From Nemertoderma westbladi (Eukaryota > Xenacoelomorpha > Nemertodermatida > Nemertodermatidae): a stretch of DNA of 64,000 bases. The notes under the pieces are model-generated. The model was not told the origin of the DNA. It ran no database searches and was given only the letters and a program-made list of their open reading frames with translations. Shown piece after piece: positions 45,842 to 55,006 of the stretch. Numbering within the stretch: position 1 is the stretch's first letter; each line of letters starts with the position of its first letter. The DNA lies in assembly GCA_032718475.1 (NCBI GenBank), contig JAUCBJ010001616.1, positions 62,001 through 126,000 of the forward strand, in the 5' to 3' direction. A program made the position numbers and the translations under genes.

Positions 45842-46061
45842 GTCAACTTGATCCTGAGTTCTGAGTCGTTTTGTGTGGTGGTGGGTAATTGTATTTGTAA
45901 TTTTAATTTGTGTAATGGTCTAATATATATTATATATTATAAACCACTATAAATGATCAGTCCTGTCTGATCCTATTTTAAATGCATAATGAATGAGTAA
46001 CCAAAACATCAAATTAGTTAAACATTTTGACAACAGATAAACAAATATTCTCCTGTGGGGA

Positions 46062-46880
46062 GAAGTGGTGGCTGTGGTTGTGGCTGTGGTTGTGGCTGTG
46101 GTTGTGGCTGTGGCTGTGGTTGTGGCTGTGGCTGTGGTTGTGGCTGTGGCTGTGGTTGTGGCTGTGGCTGTGGTTGTGGCTGTGGCTGTGGCTGTGGCTG
46201 TGGTTGTGGCTGTGGCTGTGGTTGTGGCTGTGGCTGTGGCTGTGGCTGTGGCTGTGGCTATGGCTGTGGCTGTGGCTGTAGCTGTGGCTGTGGTTGTGGC
46301 TGTGGCTGTGGTTGTGGCTGTGGCTGTGGCTGTGGTTGTGGCTGTGGTTGTGGCTGTGGCTGTGGTTGTGGCTGTGGCTGTGGTTGTGGCTGTGGCTGTG
46401 GCTGTGGTTGTGGCTGTGGCTGTGGTTGTGGCTGTGGCTGTGGCTGTGGCTGTGGCTGTGGTTGTGGCTGTGGCTGTGGCTGTGGTTGTGGCTGTGGCTG
46501 TGGCTGTGGCTGTGGCTGTGGTTGTGGCTGTGGCTGTGGTTGTGGCTGTGGCTGTGGCTGTGGCTGTGGCTGTGGTTGTGGCTGTGGCTGTGGCTGTGGT
46601 TGTGGCTGTGGCTGTGGCTGTGGCTGTGGCTGTGGCTGTGGTAATGGCTGTGGCTGTGGCTGTAGCTGTGGCTGTGGTTGTGGCTGTGGCTGTAGCTGTG
46701 GCTGTGGTTGTGGCTGTGGCTGTGGTTGTGGCTGTGGTTGTGGCTGTGGTTGTGGCTGTGGCTGTGGCTGTGGTTGTGGCTGTGGCTGTGGCTGTGGCTG
46801 TGGTTGTGGCTGTGGCTGTGGTTGTGGTTGTGGCTGTGGTTGTGGCTGTGGCTGTGGCTGTGGCTGTGGTTGTGGGGAGT
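46062..46880. repeat. Hexanucleotide array (TGTGGC/TGTGGT)n
   Basis: About 136 units, reverse complement of the array at 43868-44465, inside the right arm. A few variant units (TATGGC, TAGCTG, TAATGG) mark positions that could be used to follow its history. Confidence 0.97.
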
Positions 46881-46949
46881 GCATCAGGTCTTAAATCAGA
46901 GTCTTACAAATTCGAACGTTAACGAACAAATTCAAACGTTACTGTTTCA

Positions 46950-47022
46950 CCTTGGTGTAGTGGTTGCTTTGAATTCACATCTCCCGCATGTCATGGGTTC
47001 AACCCTCACATGGACTTGACAC
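46950..47022 (+). repeat. tRNA-like module in right arm
   Basis: Inverted counterpart of 43735-43808: CACCTTGGTGTAGTGGTTGC and GGGTTCAACCC. The B box here has changed (TTCAA for TTCGA), so the left copy is the better-preserved one. Confidence 0.65.
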
Positions 47023-47475
47023 ATGGCGTTTGGGCGATGGCTTTGTTGTTTAGCTAATATGCGCGTGGACTGCTTCGCAATACAATGCGAAAGAATGCAA
47101 TCTATTGCAAGAGCAGATGTTTATTATAATTTTCTTAGGCGAATTGATGTAATAACGAAGCTATAGGTTTGAATAATTTAAACTCTATCGCAGGTCCCAT
47201 TCACGCGTTGACATACAGTATAGGATTCGATGTTTGGATTAGTCATGCTATGGTTAATAAGAGCCCAACGACCGCAGATTATTGAGGGATGACTCAGGGC
47301 CAAACTGGCCCACTTTATTTTCGAGTGAGGGTAATTTATGTTTTGGGCCCCGATTGTGTCTTTATATTTCATTCTAGAGTATAACTCAACGTGGGATTCC
47401 GTGGGATGCTTAATCCTTCACGCATGCCATACCAAAAACTATGGTTCTGTTTGAAATGTTAAGGTGGACCTTTCT

Positions 47476-47484
47476 ATATAAATA
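47476..47484 (+). promoter_or_regulatory. Possible TATA box of the GTSF1-like gene
   Basis: TATATAAATAAA near 47476 lies about 130 bp upstream of the ATG at 47612, with a poly-T tract (47541-47559) between them. It is a plausible core promoter, but AT-rich chance matches are common here. Confidence 0.4.
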
Positions 47485-47611
47485 AAACCATGTAAAGTTA
47501 GATCATTATCTCTAAAAAATATTAAGCGAGGTTTTTCAAAGTTTTTTTTTTTTTTTTTTTAAAAAGTAAATCTAAATAAATTTTGTCTTTTGTCTTTTGT
47601 CTTTTGTTACT

Positions 47612-47923
47612 ATGGAATATTTTATATGTCCATATGATGCCACACATCGAATTCATTCAGAAAAATATGTCAACCATTTAAGAAAATGTCGTAAGAACTT
47701 TCCCAGCGAAAAAATGGTTCAGTGTCCTTTCGAAGTCGCACACAGCTTCAGAGAAGCTGAAAAGGACCACCATCTGCTGTATTGCGAATATAGGAACAGG
47801 AACTCAATTTTTCAGAAAATAAAAGAGGAGAAAAAAGAAGAGAAAAAAGAAGAGAAAAAAGAAAAAAAGGTAGAGAAGAAAGGAGAATGTTCGATGGCGT
47901 GGGGAGAAGAGGTGTGGGATTGA
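47612..47923 (+). CDS. GTSF1-like tandem CHHC zinc-finger protein
   Basis: 103 aa from ATG 47612; a TTG 15 bp upstream is open but the ATG gives the short N-terminus normal for the family. Two CHHC fingers, each C-x5-H-x9-H-x3-C, lie at residues 6-26 (CPYDATHRIHSEKYVNHLRK plus C) and 38-58 (CPFEVAHSFREAEKDHHLLY plus C). This tandem pair is diagnostic of the U11-48K/GTSF1 group, and the short size fits GTSF1 (Asterix), the PIWI-binding cofactor of piRNA silencing. A Lys/Glu-rich tract (EEKKEEKKEEKK) replaces the usual linker. The C-terminus MAWGEEVWD keeps a W-x4-W pair like the tryptophans by which GTSF1 contacts PIWI (recalled, not checked). It is intact, intronless, and inside the right arm of the inverted-repeat element. 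Whether it is expressed is unknown. Confidence 0.85.
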   Translation: MEYFICPYDATHRIHSEKYVNHLRKCRKNFPSEKMVQCPFEVAHSFREAEKDHHLLYCEYRNRNSIFQKIKEEKKEEKKEEKKEKKVEKKGECSMAWGEEVWD

Positions 47924-48435
47924 AGTTGGTATGCGCGAGAAAAACTACAGTAACTAGTATAGAGAAGATTGGGGTTAATTTGAGACATGGTGTTTGGGTA
48001 TTGCCTTTGTTGATGAGCTAATACAACGACCGCAGATTATTGATGGATGACTCAGGGCCAAACTGGTCCACTTTATTTTCGAGTGAGGGTAATTTATGTT
48101 TTGGGCCCCGTTCTCATCTTTATATTCATTCTACCTTTACCTACTGTACGGCAAAAATAATACAAATGTATTGTATATTATATTGTATGGTTCCTATTGT
48201 GTTGTATATTTCGTTTGTTATAGTACAATTTATTCATCTCGCGTCCCTATCTGATTGATTTGTGTCAAATTAAATTGCCTTTGGCAACATTATTTGATAC
48301 AAATCGATTGATTAAACAATTAATTAATTGTTTAATCGACCAATTAATTAATTGTTTAATTAATTAATGAACTACTTAACACCCAAGGTGCGAAGTAGGT
48401 CCAACTGTCGCCAAGAGTGGCAAACCATTACTACT

Positions 48436-48863
48436 GGTACATGTTTAATTTTTATGGTAGATAGTGTTTTCAATGGTAGTTAGTGTATTCATAAAAATGG
48501 TACAGTAGTTATTTAATAGTATTATATTATTAGTACTATTATAGTATTTAAAAATACCAACATATCGTATTATTATTATGAATATCCATATTAAATTTGG
48601 TTTATCTTCATTTATTTATCAGTGAAAAGAGTCTAGTATTGAAGAAAATAAAATAACGTGATTTCTGCAGCAATTTATTAAATAGATAATGAAAAAAATC
48701 TACAGTAGTTGCACAGATTCGGTCGTCCTTACGACTCATTTCCAGTATAGAACCCACAGAACTATACTTCTTACAGGCAAAGAGATAACTGGTGCCGGGA
48801 CTCATTTAAGGACCATTTAATTAACAAAGCAAATATGCGCCCTGGTTTGGTTAGTCCCTTTAA
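48436..48863. other. AT-rich spacer
   Basis: No gene. It ends in the TTAA (48860-48863) that flanks the next element. Confidence 0.5.
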
Positions 48864-50418
48864 CCCTATTAGTACCGGGCTATAAAATGTTGTACAAATA
48901 CCGGGAGGGGGTCATATTGACCCCCCCCTCTAAAATCTACAAATATTTACGAAAACGTCTGATTTCTTGTTTGTACGTAGGTATCACTTGTCTGGATCCG
49001 ACCGAAAAAAAAAATTTCGAAAAAAATGTACTGGGGTGGTTATATTGCAGCACCAAAATTACAAGTAGTGCACAATTTTCACCAAATTTGAAAGTTACAT
49101 TTTCGGCTAATTATTTTTCAATACAGGTTTTCTGGGGTGCAAAATACATTGGAAAATATTAAAAAATGATATGATTACTATAAATGGCTGTTTAGTCCTC
49201 TCTGCGTAGGAAAAAAATGAAAAAAACAAGTAACCAGCACTTTTCAGTTAGAACACAAAATTTTTAATTCACTTATACGATGCTATAAATTCACATTTTC
49301 AGGTTTTCGAGGGCGCTGATTCTAATGGAATACATTTCTAATATGCCAGATCATTGCTACTTGTATTTTTCGGCGTTTTTTGGCAAATTTTGGTGCTAGC
49401 ACCAAATTTCGTACCCATCACCAAAAAGTACAAGTTTGCGATGTCCAGTGCTGTTTTTATTGATTCCATCGGATTCAGGACCCTCATAAACCCGTATAAC
49501 GCAAGAAACAAGGTGATACTATCTACTTATCAATTTGCATATTTTCCAAAATTTGGTGCTGGCACAACAATTTTCACCTACCGGCGAAAAATACCATTTT
49601 GAGAACACTTATGAAATTTTTACTGATTCCATTGAATTCAGAACCATCACAAACCCATATAACGCAAGAAACAAGGTGACACAATCAATTGATATATTTG
49701 ATGGTTTTCAAAATTTGGTGCTAGCACCACATTTTGCACCCACATCCGAAAAATACAAGTTTGAGATGTCTAGTTCGATAATTATATTTTCCATTGAATT
49801 CAGAACAGCCATAAACCTCTAAAACCCAAGAAATAAGTTGTCACAAGCAATTTTATCTATTGAATGGATTTTCAAAATTTCGTGCTTGCACCAAAATTTG
49901 CACACAGCACCGAAAAATACAAGTTTGATACGCTTGGTGCAACTCGTATATATTTCATCGAATCTAGAAACCCAAAAAACCCCAATTGCGTAAAAAACAA
50001 GTTTCAAACGATCAATTTACAAAATTGACTTATTTCAAAATTTGGTGCTGGCACCAAAATTTGGCACCCACCGAAAAAAACAAGTTTGAAATTTCTAAAT
50101 CAATTTATATGAATTCCATCAAATTTCTAACACCAAAAAACCGGTGTAAATAATAAATAGAGATGTTACAATTCATATTTAATGAAATGTAATTTTCAAA
50201 AAACGTCTCAAAAAAAGTGCCAAAAGTAGGGTTAAAAAATGGTGCTATAACTCGAAAAGTACCCAATATTTTTGAAAACGGTTTTCACTACTAGGAAGAC
50301 AATAGATTTTTAGGAAAGGTCATAAAATTTCAGATTCCTAACTGCGTTTGTTTCAGATTTATAATAAAAAAACCACGGGAGGGGTCATATTGACCCCCCC
50401 CCCCCGGGTTTAATAGGG
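48864..50418. mobile_element. piggyBac-like non-autonomous element (TTAA, CCC...GGG ends)
   Basis: TTAA at 48860-48863 and 50419-50422 flank CCCTATTAGTACCGGG on the left and its near inverse CCCGGGTTTAATAGGG on the right. TTAA duplications with CCC/GGG ends are the signature of piggyBac transposition. A palindrome GGGGGTCATATTGACCCCC occurs just inside both ends. The 1,555-bp interior has no transposase and includes a 163-bp tandem array. An unrelated source must supply the transposase. Confidence 0.88.
49386..50110. repeat. 163-bp tandem repeat inside the MITE
   Basis: Units start at AAATTTGGTGCTAGCACC-like words at about 49386, 49549, 49711, 49875 and 50039 (steps 162-164 bp), each followed by AAATACAAGTTTGA, GATTCCAT(C/T)G(A/G)ATT and AACCC(A/G)TATAACGCAAGAAA words. 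About 4.4 copies, diverged. Each unit has a small palindrome (TTTGGTGCTAGCACCAAA). Confidence 0.9.
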
Positions 50419-50439
50419 TTAAAGCATTTATGCCAAAAC

Positions 50440-50510
50440 GAAAACTATCCTGGCCCGCCTGCAGGGGTAGAACCCCACGACCTCTGGAGCGATATTAATT
50501 CAAGGAAATG
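50440..50510 (-). repeat. Degenerate tRNA-like module
   Basis: CGAAAACTATCCTGGCCC and ACCCCACGACCTCTGGAG, then TTAATTCAAGG, parallel 43725-43790 in the left arm of the large element. A third, decayed copy of the same tRNA-like unit. Confidence 0.55.
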
Positions 50511-50623
50511 AATTTAAATGCTACGCAAGGCTTGGAAAAATTTAATATGCGTGTTTGTATTAGGACACGACCCTTAAAAATACAAAGTAAGCTGTCACTT
50601 TGTTCGTTCAATATGCTCAAATT

Positions 50624-50850
50624 AACAATAAACACAATATTGCAATGTTCTAGAGTTAATATACGGAAATAAAAACCTTCAGCGAATAAAACTGTAATAA
50701 TCACTTCTGCCTTATCCTTCAGCAAATTAACCTAATATACAATACAGGTTAATTTGCTTCTGGAACGGCATCAGTGATTATTCAGTCTTATTCGCTTCAG
50801 GTTATTATTTCCGTATATTAACTCTAGAACATTGCAATATTGTATGTATA
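50624..50850. repeat. Long imperfect hairpin with arms of about 100 bp
   Basis: 50624-50727 and 50748-50850 are inverted repeats: ATTGCAATGTTCTAGAGTTA, ATATACGGAAATAA, GCGAATAA, TAATCACT and CAAATTAACCT occur in matching order around a loop near 50732-50744. Arms differ by a handful of substitutions and short indels. It is non-coding. Confidence 0.9.
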
Positions 50851-50949
50851 TTAGATATTAGATATTTGATATTTTTGTTTATTTTTGATATTGTTCATTT
50901 TCATTATGTTTGATATTTTTTTTTATCTGTTCTTTATTATATTTTTCAT

Positions 50950-53435
50950 AAATGGCGAATTTTCAAGGATCTAGAAGCCTTAACATAGTATCAACTGCAA
51001 CTCTGTCAGAGGTGCCTCTTTGGCAACTATAAAAGGTTTATGTAGTTTTGCCGATATTATTTGTTTACATGAGATTATGCTCCCCAAACAGGAGCTTGGT
51101 TTTTTACAAACAATTTCAGATAATTTTTATGCAAAGGGATTTAGTCCTGTTGACTTACAGGAACAATTACTAATTGGAAGGCCATATGGCGGACTAGCAT
51201 TTTTGTGGCGTAAAGTATTGGGAAAAATTATTGTAATTTTAAAGGATATTGGTGATGATAGGATTAGAATTGCAGTAATTAATACACATGAAACTGAACC
51301 TTACTTGTTTAACGTGTATCTTCCATACGAATGTCCAGAAAATGTAGACGATTAATTGGATTACTTGGGTACCCTCACTTCCCTCATAGATGAGATGAAC
51401 AGTCCTTTAATTGCTATTGTAGGAGATTTCAATGGTGACCCCTCAAGACGGAACTTTGGTAATTTTATCAAATTTTTTGTAGAAGATGCCGGGCTCACAT
51501 GGAGAGATTTTGAACGTCAATCAACAGTTACACATACATTTGTCAGTTCAGCCCATCATACTACATATTGGCTAGACCACATCGTATGTAGCGGTTCTAT
51601 GGACTCTAAAGTGTTTCACGTATCAACATTCCCAGAATTACTAACTTCCGATCACATACCGATATCTATGATACTATCTTTGAATTATGAGTTACGCTTT
51701 TGCGACGCGGGAATTCCACCAGGTACAACTCTAGAAAGTTCAGGATCAGTTAGTTTTTGTTTCTCAAAATCCCCCAGTAGAGACTGGTCTCGCGCAACGT
51801 CTTGTCATTTAAACTCATATAAAAGTGTTTTAATTAAGGAACTGAAAAGTATAGATATTCCGTACAGCGTTCTTTCCAACACATCCATTGACATTAGTGA
51901 TGATAATCGTACTCAGGTAATAGATGACTATTATGAGAATATTGTTGATGCCATTTTAAGAGCGTCTAAGGAATCAATTCCGGCTCGTCCTTGTGGAGAG
52001 AAGGATAATAAACATGACCACTCGGTGCCAGGTTGGTCTGAGTTGGTTAAAGATAAATACGATCAGGCCAGGGAGGTCTTCTTATGGTGGCGCGCAGTCG
52101 GTAGTCCTAGAGATGGTCCTATCAGTGTGGAAATGCGTAGAACACGTGCGTTTTTCAAACTAGCTTTTAATTAATGTCGTAGGACTGCAGAAAGAATTAA
52201 ATCTGACAAATTAGCAGAAAGTCTCTTACATAGAAAACCCAATGATTTTTGGATAGAGGTCTCCAAGATGAGTAACCAGCATACAGTCATACCTGACAGT
52301 GTAGATACAGCAAATGGTGAAGAGGCTATATGCGATATATGTGGCGCACTGAGTATAGTCAGCTGCTTAATCAGGATCCCAAGAAAAGCAAGGAACACAA
52401 ATGGAAGATCTAGTACATAATTTGATCCCCGACAGTGAGGAAAATCCGAAGGATAGTGCAGTGAGCGCGTCAGAAATTTTCGAGGCCATTAAGGAATTAA
52501 GTGGAGAGAAAGCAATTGGGACAGATGGTGTAAGTGCAGAACATTTACTCTATGCACCAGCCGAGTTATCTGTGCATATTTCTTTTTTGCTAACAACTTC
52601 ATTGTCTAACAGTTACTTTCCATCAAAGTTTATTGTAAGTTATATTGTACCTGTTTTAAAAAACAAGAATGAAAAAATAACTGATAACTGTAATGATAGA
52701 CCAGTTGCAATATCAAATATTTTGTCTAAAGTTCTATAACGAGTGATTCTTACGCGTTATAAATCACATTTAATAGTCGCTGATAATCAATTTGGTTATA
52801 AAGCTAATCATAGTACTGATTTCTGCAATTTTGTACTGAAGGATATAGTATCAGAATACATCCGTATACATATTACATATGCTTAATTGATGCCTCAAAG
52901 GCTTTTGATAGGGTGATCCATTCATTAATATTATTTTTTAAGTTATTAGACAAGGGCGTGCAGAAATCTGTACTTATTCTACTCACGTCTACTGGTATAG
53001 TCGTCAAGAAATATGTGTTAAATGGGGAAAGATATTTTCTGGTTTATTTTTTGTAACCAATGGAGTTCGTCAGGGTAGTTTAATATCTCTTGTGTTTTAT
53101 AATGTATATATGGATGATCAAACTATTTTACTAAATAATAGTGGTTTAGGGTGCAAAATTAATAATTGTAGAGCTAATAATATTTCTTACGCAGATGACA
53201 TTTCCCTTATGGCAACAAGTACTCTAGCGTTACAGAAATTAATTGATATTGGAAGTAAATACGCTAACGATCATTGTCTTACATTTAATTTAAAGAGAAC
53301 GAAATGTTTATATTTTAAGGCACGTTCTAGAACAGATTTTCCACAGTGCGGTGTATTTAAATAGGGAAGTTGTCAAGGTTGTTACTAGTGCTACTTATCT
53401 AGGTCATATCATTAACACGAACATTAATGATAAAC
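50950..53435 (+). mobile_element. LINE-C copy 2, 5' and middle parts
   Basis: Endonuclease pieces 51020-51355 (DIICLHEIMLPKQELGF, GRPYGGLAFLWRK) and 51356-51700 (IAIVGDFNGDPSRRNFGNF, YWLDHIVCSGS, LTSDHIPISM; here the catalytic Glu and SDH are present). The linker follows with PGWSELVKDKYDQAREVF. RT pieces 52401-53364 have EKAIGTDGVSAEHLLYAP, a damaged LIDASKAFDRV and NISYADDISLMATS. Several stops (51353, 52171, 52737, 52884) and frameshifts. It parallels 38960-41850 throughout at modest identity. The element is cut at 53435 by a P-type transposon and resumes at 55502. Confidence 0.88.
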
Positions 53436-53809
53436 CAAGGACTTCTAGAACATAGTATATATTCAGGACGCGATGCTCGCATATAGTGTTAATTTTATTA
53501 GAGGCCGGTTTTTTCTATTCAGTGTAGGCCTAATTACTTTAATTTACAGAAGTAAACTTCTCAATTTCCTTTCATTGTTTTTAATGCAAACGTTTTTAAT
53601 GTTTTTAATTTGTATTGCTAACAACCTAATGTACTAATGTACTTAATGTAAATATTTTACGACAATTTGCTAGCGATAATTTATTAGTACAAAAAATAAC
53701 TAACACTGTTGAAAGATATTCGAAATAACCTTTGAAATTGTTCTCTGTTCAAAATTTCAGTTTTCTCTTCTTTCTATTGTTAGTCTCTACATCTCTGACA
53801 TTAGCCGCT

Positions 53810-54448
53810 TTATTGCTGTAGAACTTGGAGAGTCCCTTCATCATTATATTGCAGAGTCTGGATAATACCTGCCTTCCTACCATCAATAGCACTATCTACC
53901 ACGGTATTGTCATATATGATATCGACAAATCGCCTCATCCTGGTTGTACATCCAATATAGCGCCGTTTGGTAAGTGACAGTGAAGCACAGGCTAGATGAA
54001 ATATATCTGCACGGGGAATTGAAAGCTTTCCTCTAGAGACCATGTTCGTGAAGTCACACTCTGGAAGTTGTGAACAATCTCCAAGTTCTGAGACATCAAT
54101 GGGCAGTTGTTTCTTGAAGGTCACATAGCCGCATGCATACATCAAAGCGCTTTTCTCTGTGTCACTAATGCTGTATTTTTCATTTTCAAGGACGTAGTCA
54201 ATATCTTCCAGTTCATTATTAGTTAATTCGCTCGTGCAGCAGTGGTTCTTTTCGTGACTAATAGGTTCGATGTCAAAGCTGTGGTAAATCTTCGCTCGTC
54301 GTAATCTCTCTGAATACATGACCTGTTCTAGAGAGATGTTATAATTTCCGCCACTCATTTGCCTATATACTCCAAACTCTCCTTCGATCGGATCAGACTG
54401 TAGTAAGCCAAGCAAGACATAATTATATCCATTGACTCTAAGCAAGTC
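53810..54448 (-). CDS. P-element/THAP9-type transposase C-terminal domain
   Basis: Minus-strand frame of about 210 codons reading NGYNYVLLGLLQSDPIEGEF, GVYRQMSGGNYNISLEQVM, then TEKSALMYACGYVTFKK, DFTNMVSRGKLSIPRADIF and RRFVDIIYDN. The DP(I/L)EGEFG...RQMSGGN block is the hallmark of the late part of P-type transposases. The upstream frame is separated from the THAP frame by a stop and short frameshifted pieces (QQGDELAEFIQLDKISPD, LTSLTKDLSD). The RNase H-like and GTP-binding parts are missing, so no transposition activity is expected. If spliced to the THAP exon it would give a small DNA-binding protein with a P tail. Confidence 0.85.
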   Translation of the reverse strand, partial: DLLRVNGYNYVLLGLLQSDPIEGEFGVYRQMSGGNYNISLEQVMYSERLRRAKIYHSFDIEPISHEKNHCCTSELTNNELEDIDYVLENEKYSISDTEKSALMYACGYVTFKKQLPIDVSELGDCSQLPECDFTNMVSRGKLSIPRADIFHLACASLSLTKRRYIGCTTRMRRFVDIIYDNTVVDSAIDGRKAGIIQTLQYNDEGTLQVLQQ

Positions 54449-54539
54449 CTCTATCTGACAGATCTTTTGTCAAACTCGTCAGATCAGGTGATATTTTATC
54501 TAACTGAATGAATTCCGCTAGTTCATCTCCTTGTTGATT

Positions 54540-54857
54540 TCAGATACTCGAAGATACTCCACGCTTATTAACTTCTCTTGATGATGATGAAGTTTGTCTG
54601 TTGTTTATATCAGTTCCGAATACTGATGGAGCCTCCAGCGGTCTTTCATACCTTTTTATCTTGATCATCTCAGCGTTTTCTGGCCAATGTCGCGCACATA
54701 CTCCAATATTTGGCGTTACTTTCTCTATTCTATTTGGTATATTCTCCAACCAATAATGTTGGTCTATTAAGTTTTTTGGGAACTGGTAAACTGTTACCTT
54801 CTCTTCTTGCGAGGCATAATTTCCTTCACAGCCTGCCACAGAGCATTTGCGTGGCAT
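54540..54857 (-). CDS. THAP-domain protein (N-terminus of P-type transposase)
   Basis: 105 codons from ATG at 54857. Residues 1-90 form a complete THAP zinc finger: MPRKCSVAGCEGNY gives C-x4-C, with YQFPKN, HYWLENI and GVCARHW giving the C-x2-H pair, and a weak AVPTIF-like box (LEAPSVFG). THAP domains bind the transposon ends in P elements. The frame ends after VNKRGVSSSI with no catalytic domain in frame. The neighbouring minus-strand block 54448-53810 supplies a P C-terminus. It could be a DNA-binding repressor of related transposons, by analogy with short P derivatives; this is inference. Confidence 0.88.
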   Translation of the reverse strand: MPRKCSVAGCEGNYASQEEKVTVYQFPKNLIDQHYWLENIPNRIEKVTPNIGVCARHWPENAEMIKIKRYERPLEAPSVFGTDINNRQTSSSSREVNKRGVSSSI

Positions 54858-54959
54858 CGATAATGTGATGATTTGCAGAGATTATCAAATGTCTGTTATA
54901 TTATTATCATGTACTGTATGTTCGAACTAATTGACTGATAAATTATGAGATCTACTCAC

Positions 54960-55006
54960 CCATGGAATACTAAATAATTATACATGTATATTTAGTATTC
55001 CATGAC
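54960..55006. repeat. Small palindrome with 15-bp arms
   Basis: CATGGAATACTAAAT and ATTTAGTATTCCATG are exact inverted repeats around a 14-bp AT-rich spacer, upstream of the THAP gene inside the P-type element. Possible regulatory or subterminal transposase-binding structure. Confidence 0.85.

Larger units (their letters stand above)
42319..48435. mobile_element. 6.1-kb inverted-repeat element carrying two genes
   Basis: The outer ends AGTAGTAATGGTTT (42319-42332) and AAACCATTACTACT (48422-48435) are exact inverted repeats. Homology continues inward through CACCTTGGGTGTTAAGTAG, the ATTAATTAATT block, TTTGGCAACATTATTTGATA, a tRNA-like module and finally a hexanucleotide array on each side. 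Arms are about 2.1 kb (left) and 2.4 kb (right), and each has its own insertions and internal duplications. The unique centre is 44466-46060. It has no recognisable transposase, polymerase or integrase. No flanking target duplication was found (AATAAT versus GGTACA), so mobility is inferred from architecture only. Confidence 0.8.
47023..48435. repeat. Right arm of the inverted-repeat element (outer part)
   Basis: Contains two direct copies of a module (CGCAGATTATTGA, GGATGACTCAGGGCCAAACT, TTATGTTTTGGGCCCCG), at about 47270-47352 and 48029-48110. The GTSF1-like gene lies exactly between them and has no counterpart in the left arm. Confidence 0.8.

Noticed and set aside
46027-47019. Gly-Cys, Trp-Leu, Val-Ala and Pro-Gln repeat proteins up to 285 codons
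   Set aside because: Same reason: the inverted hexanucleotide array is open in most frames, with no conserved start or domain.
42319-48435. Polinton/Maverick element
   Set aside because: Ends start with AG, but there is no 6-bp target duplication and no polymerase, integrase, ATPase or capsid gene.
49386-50110. CRISPR-like or coding repeat array
   Set aside because: 163-bp diverged units without unique spacers; a satellite inside a piggyBac-like MITE.
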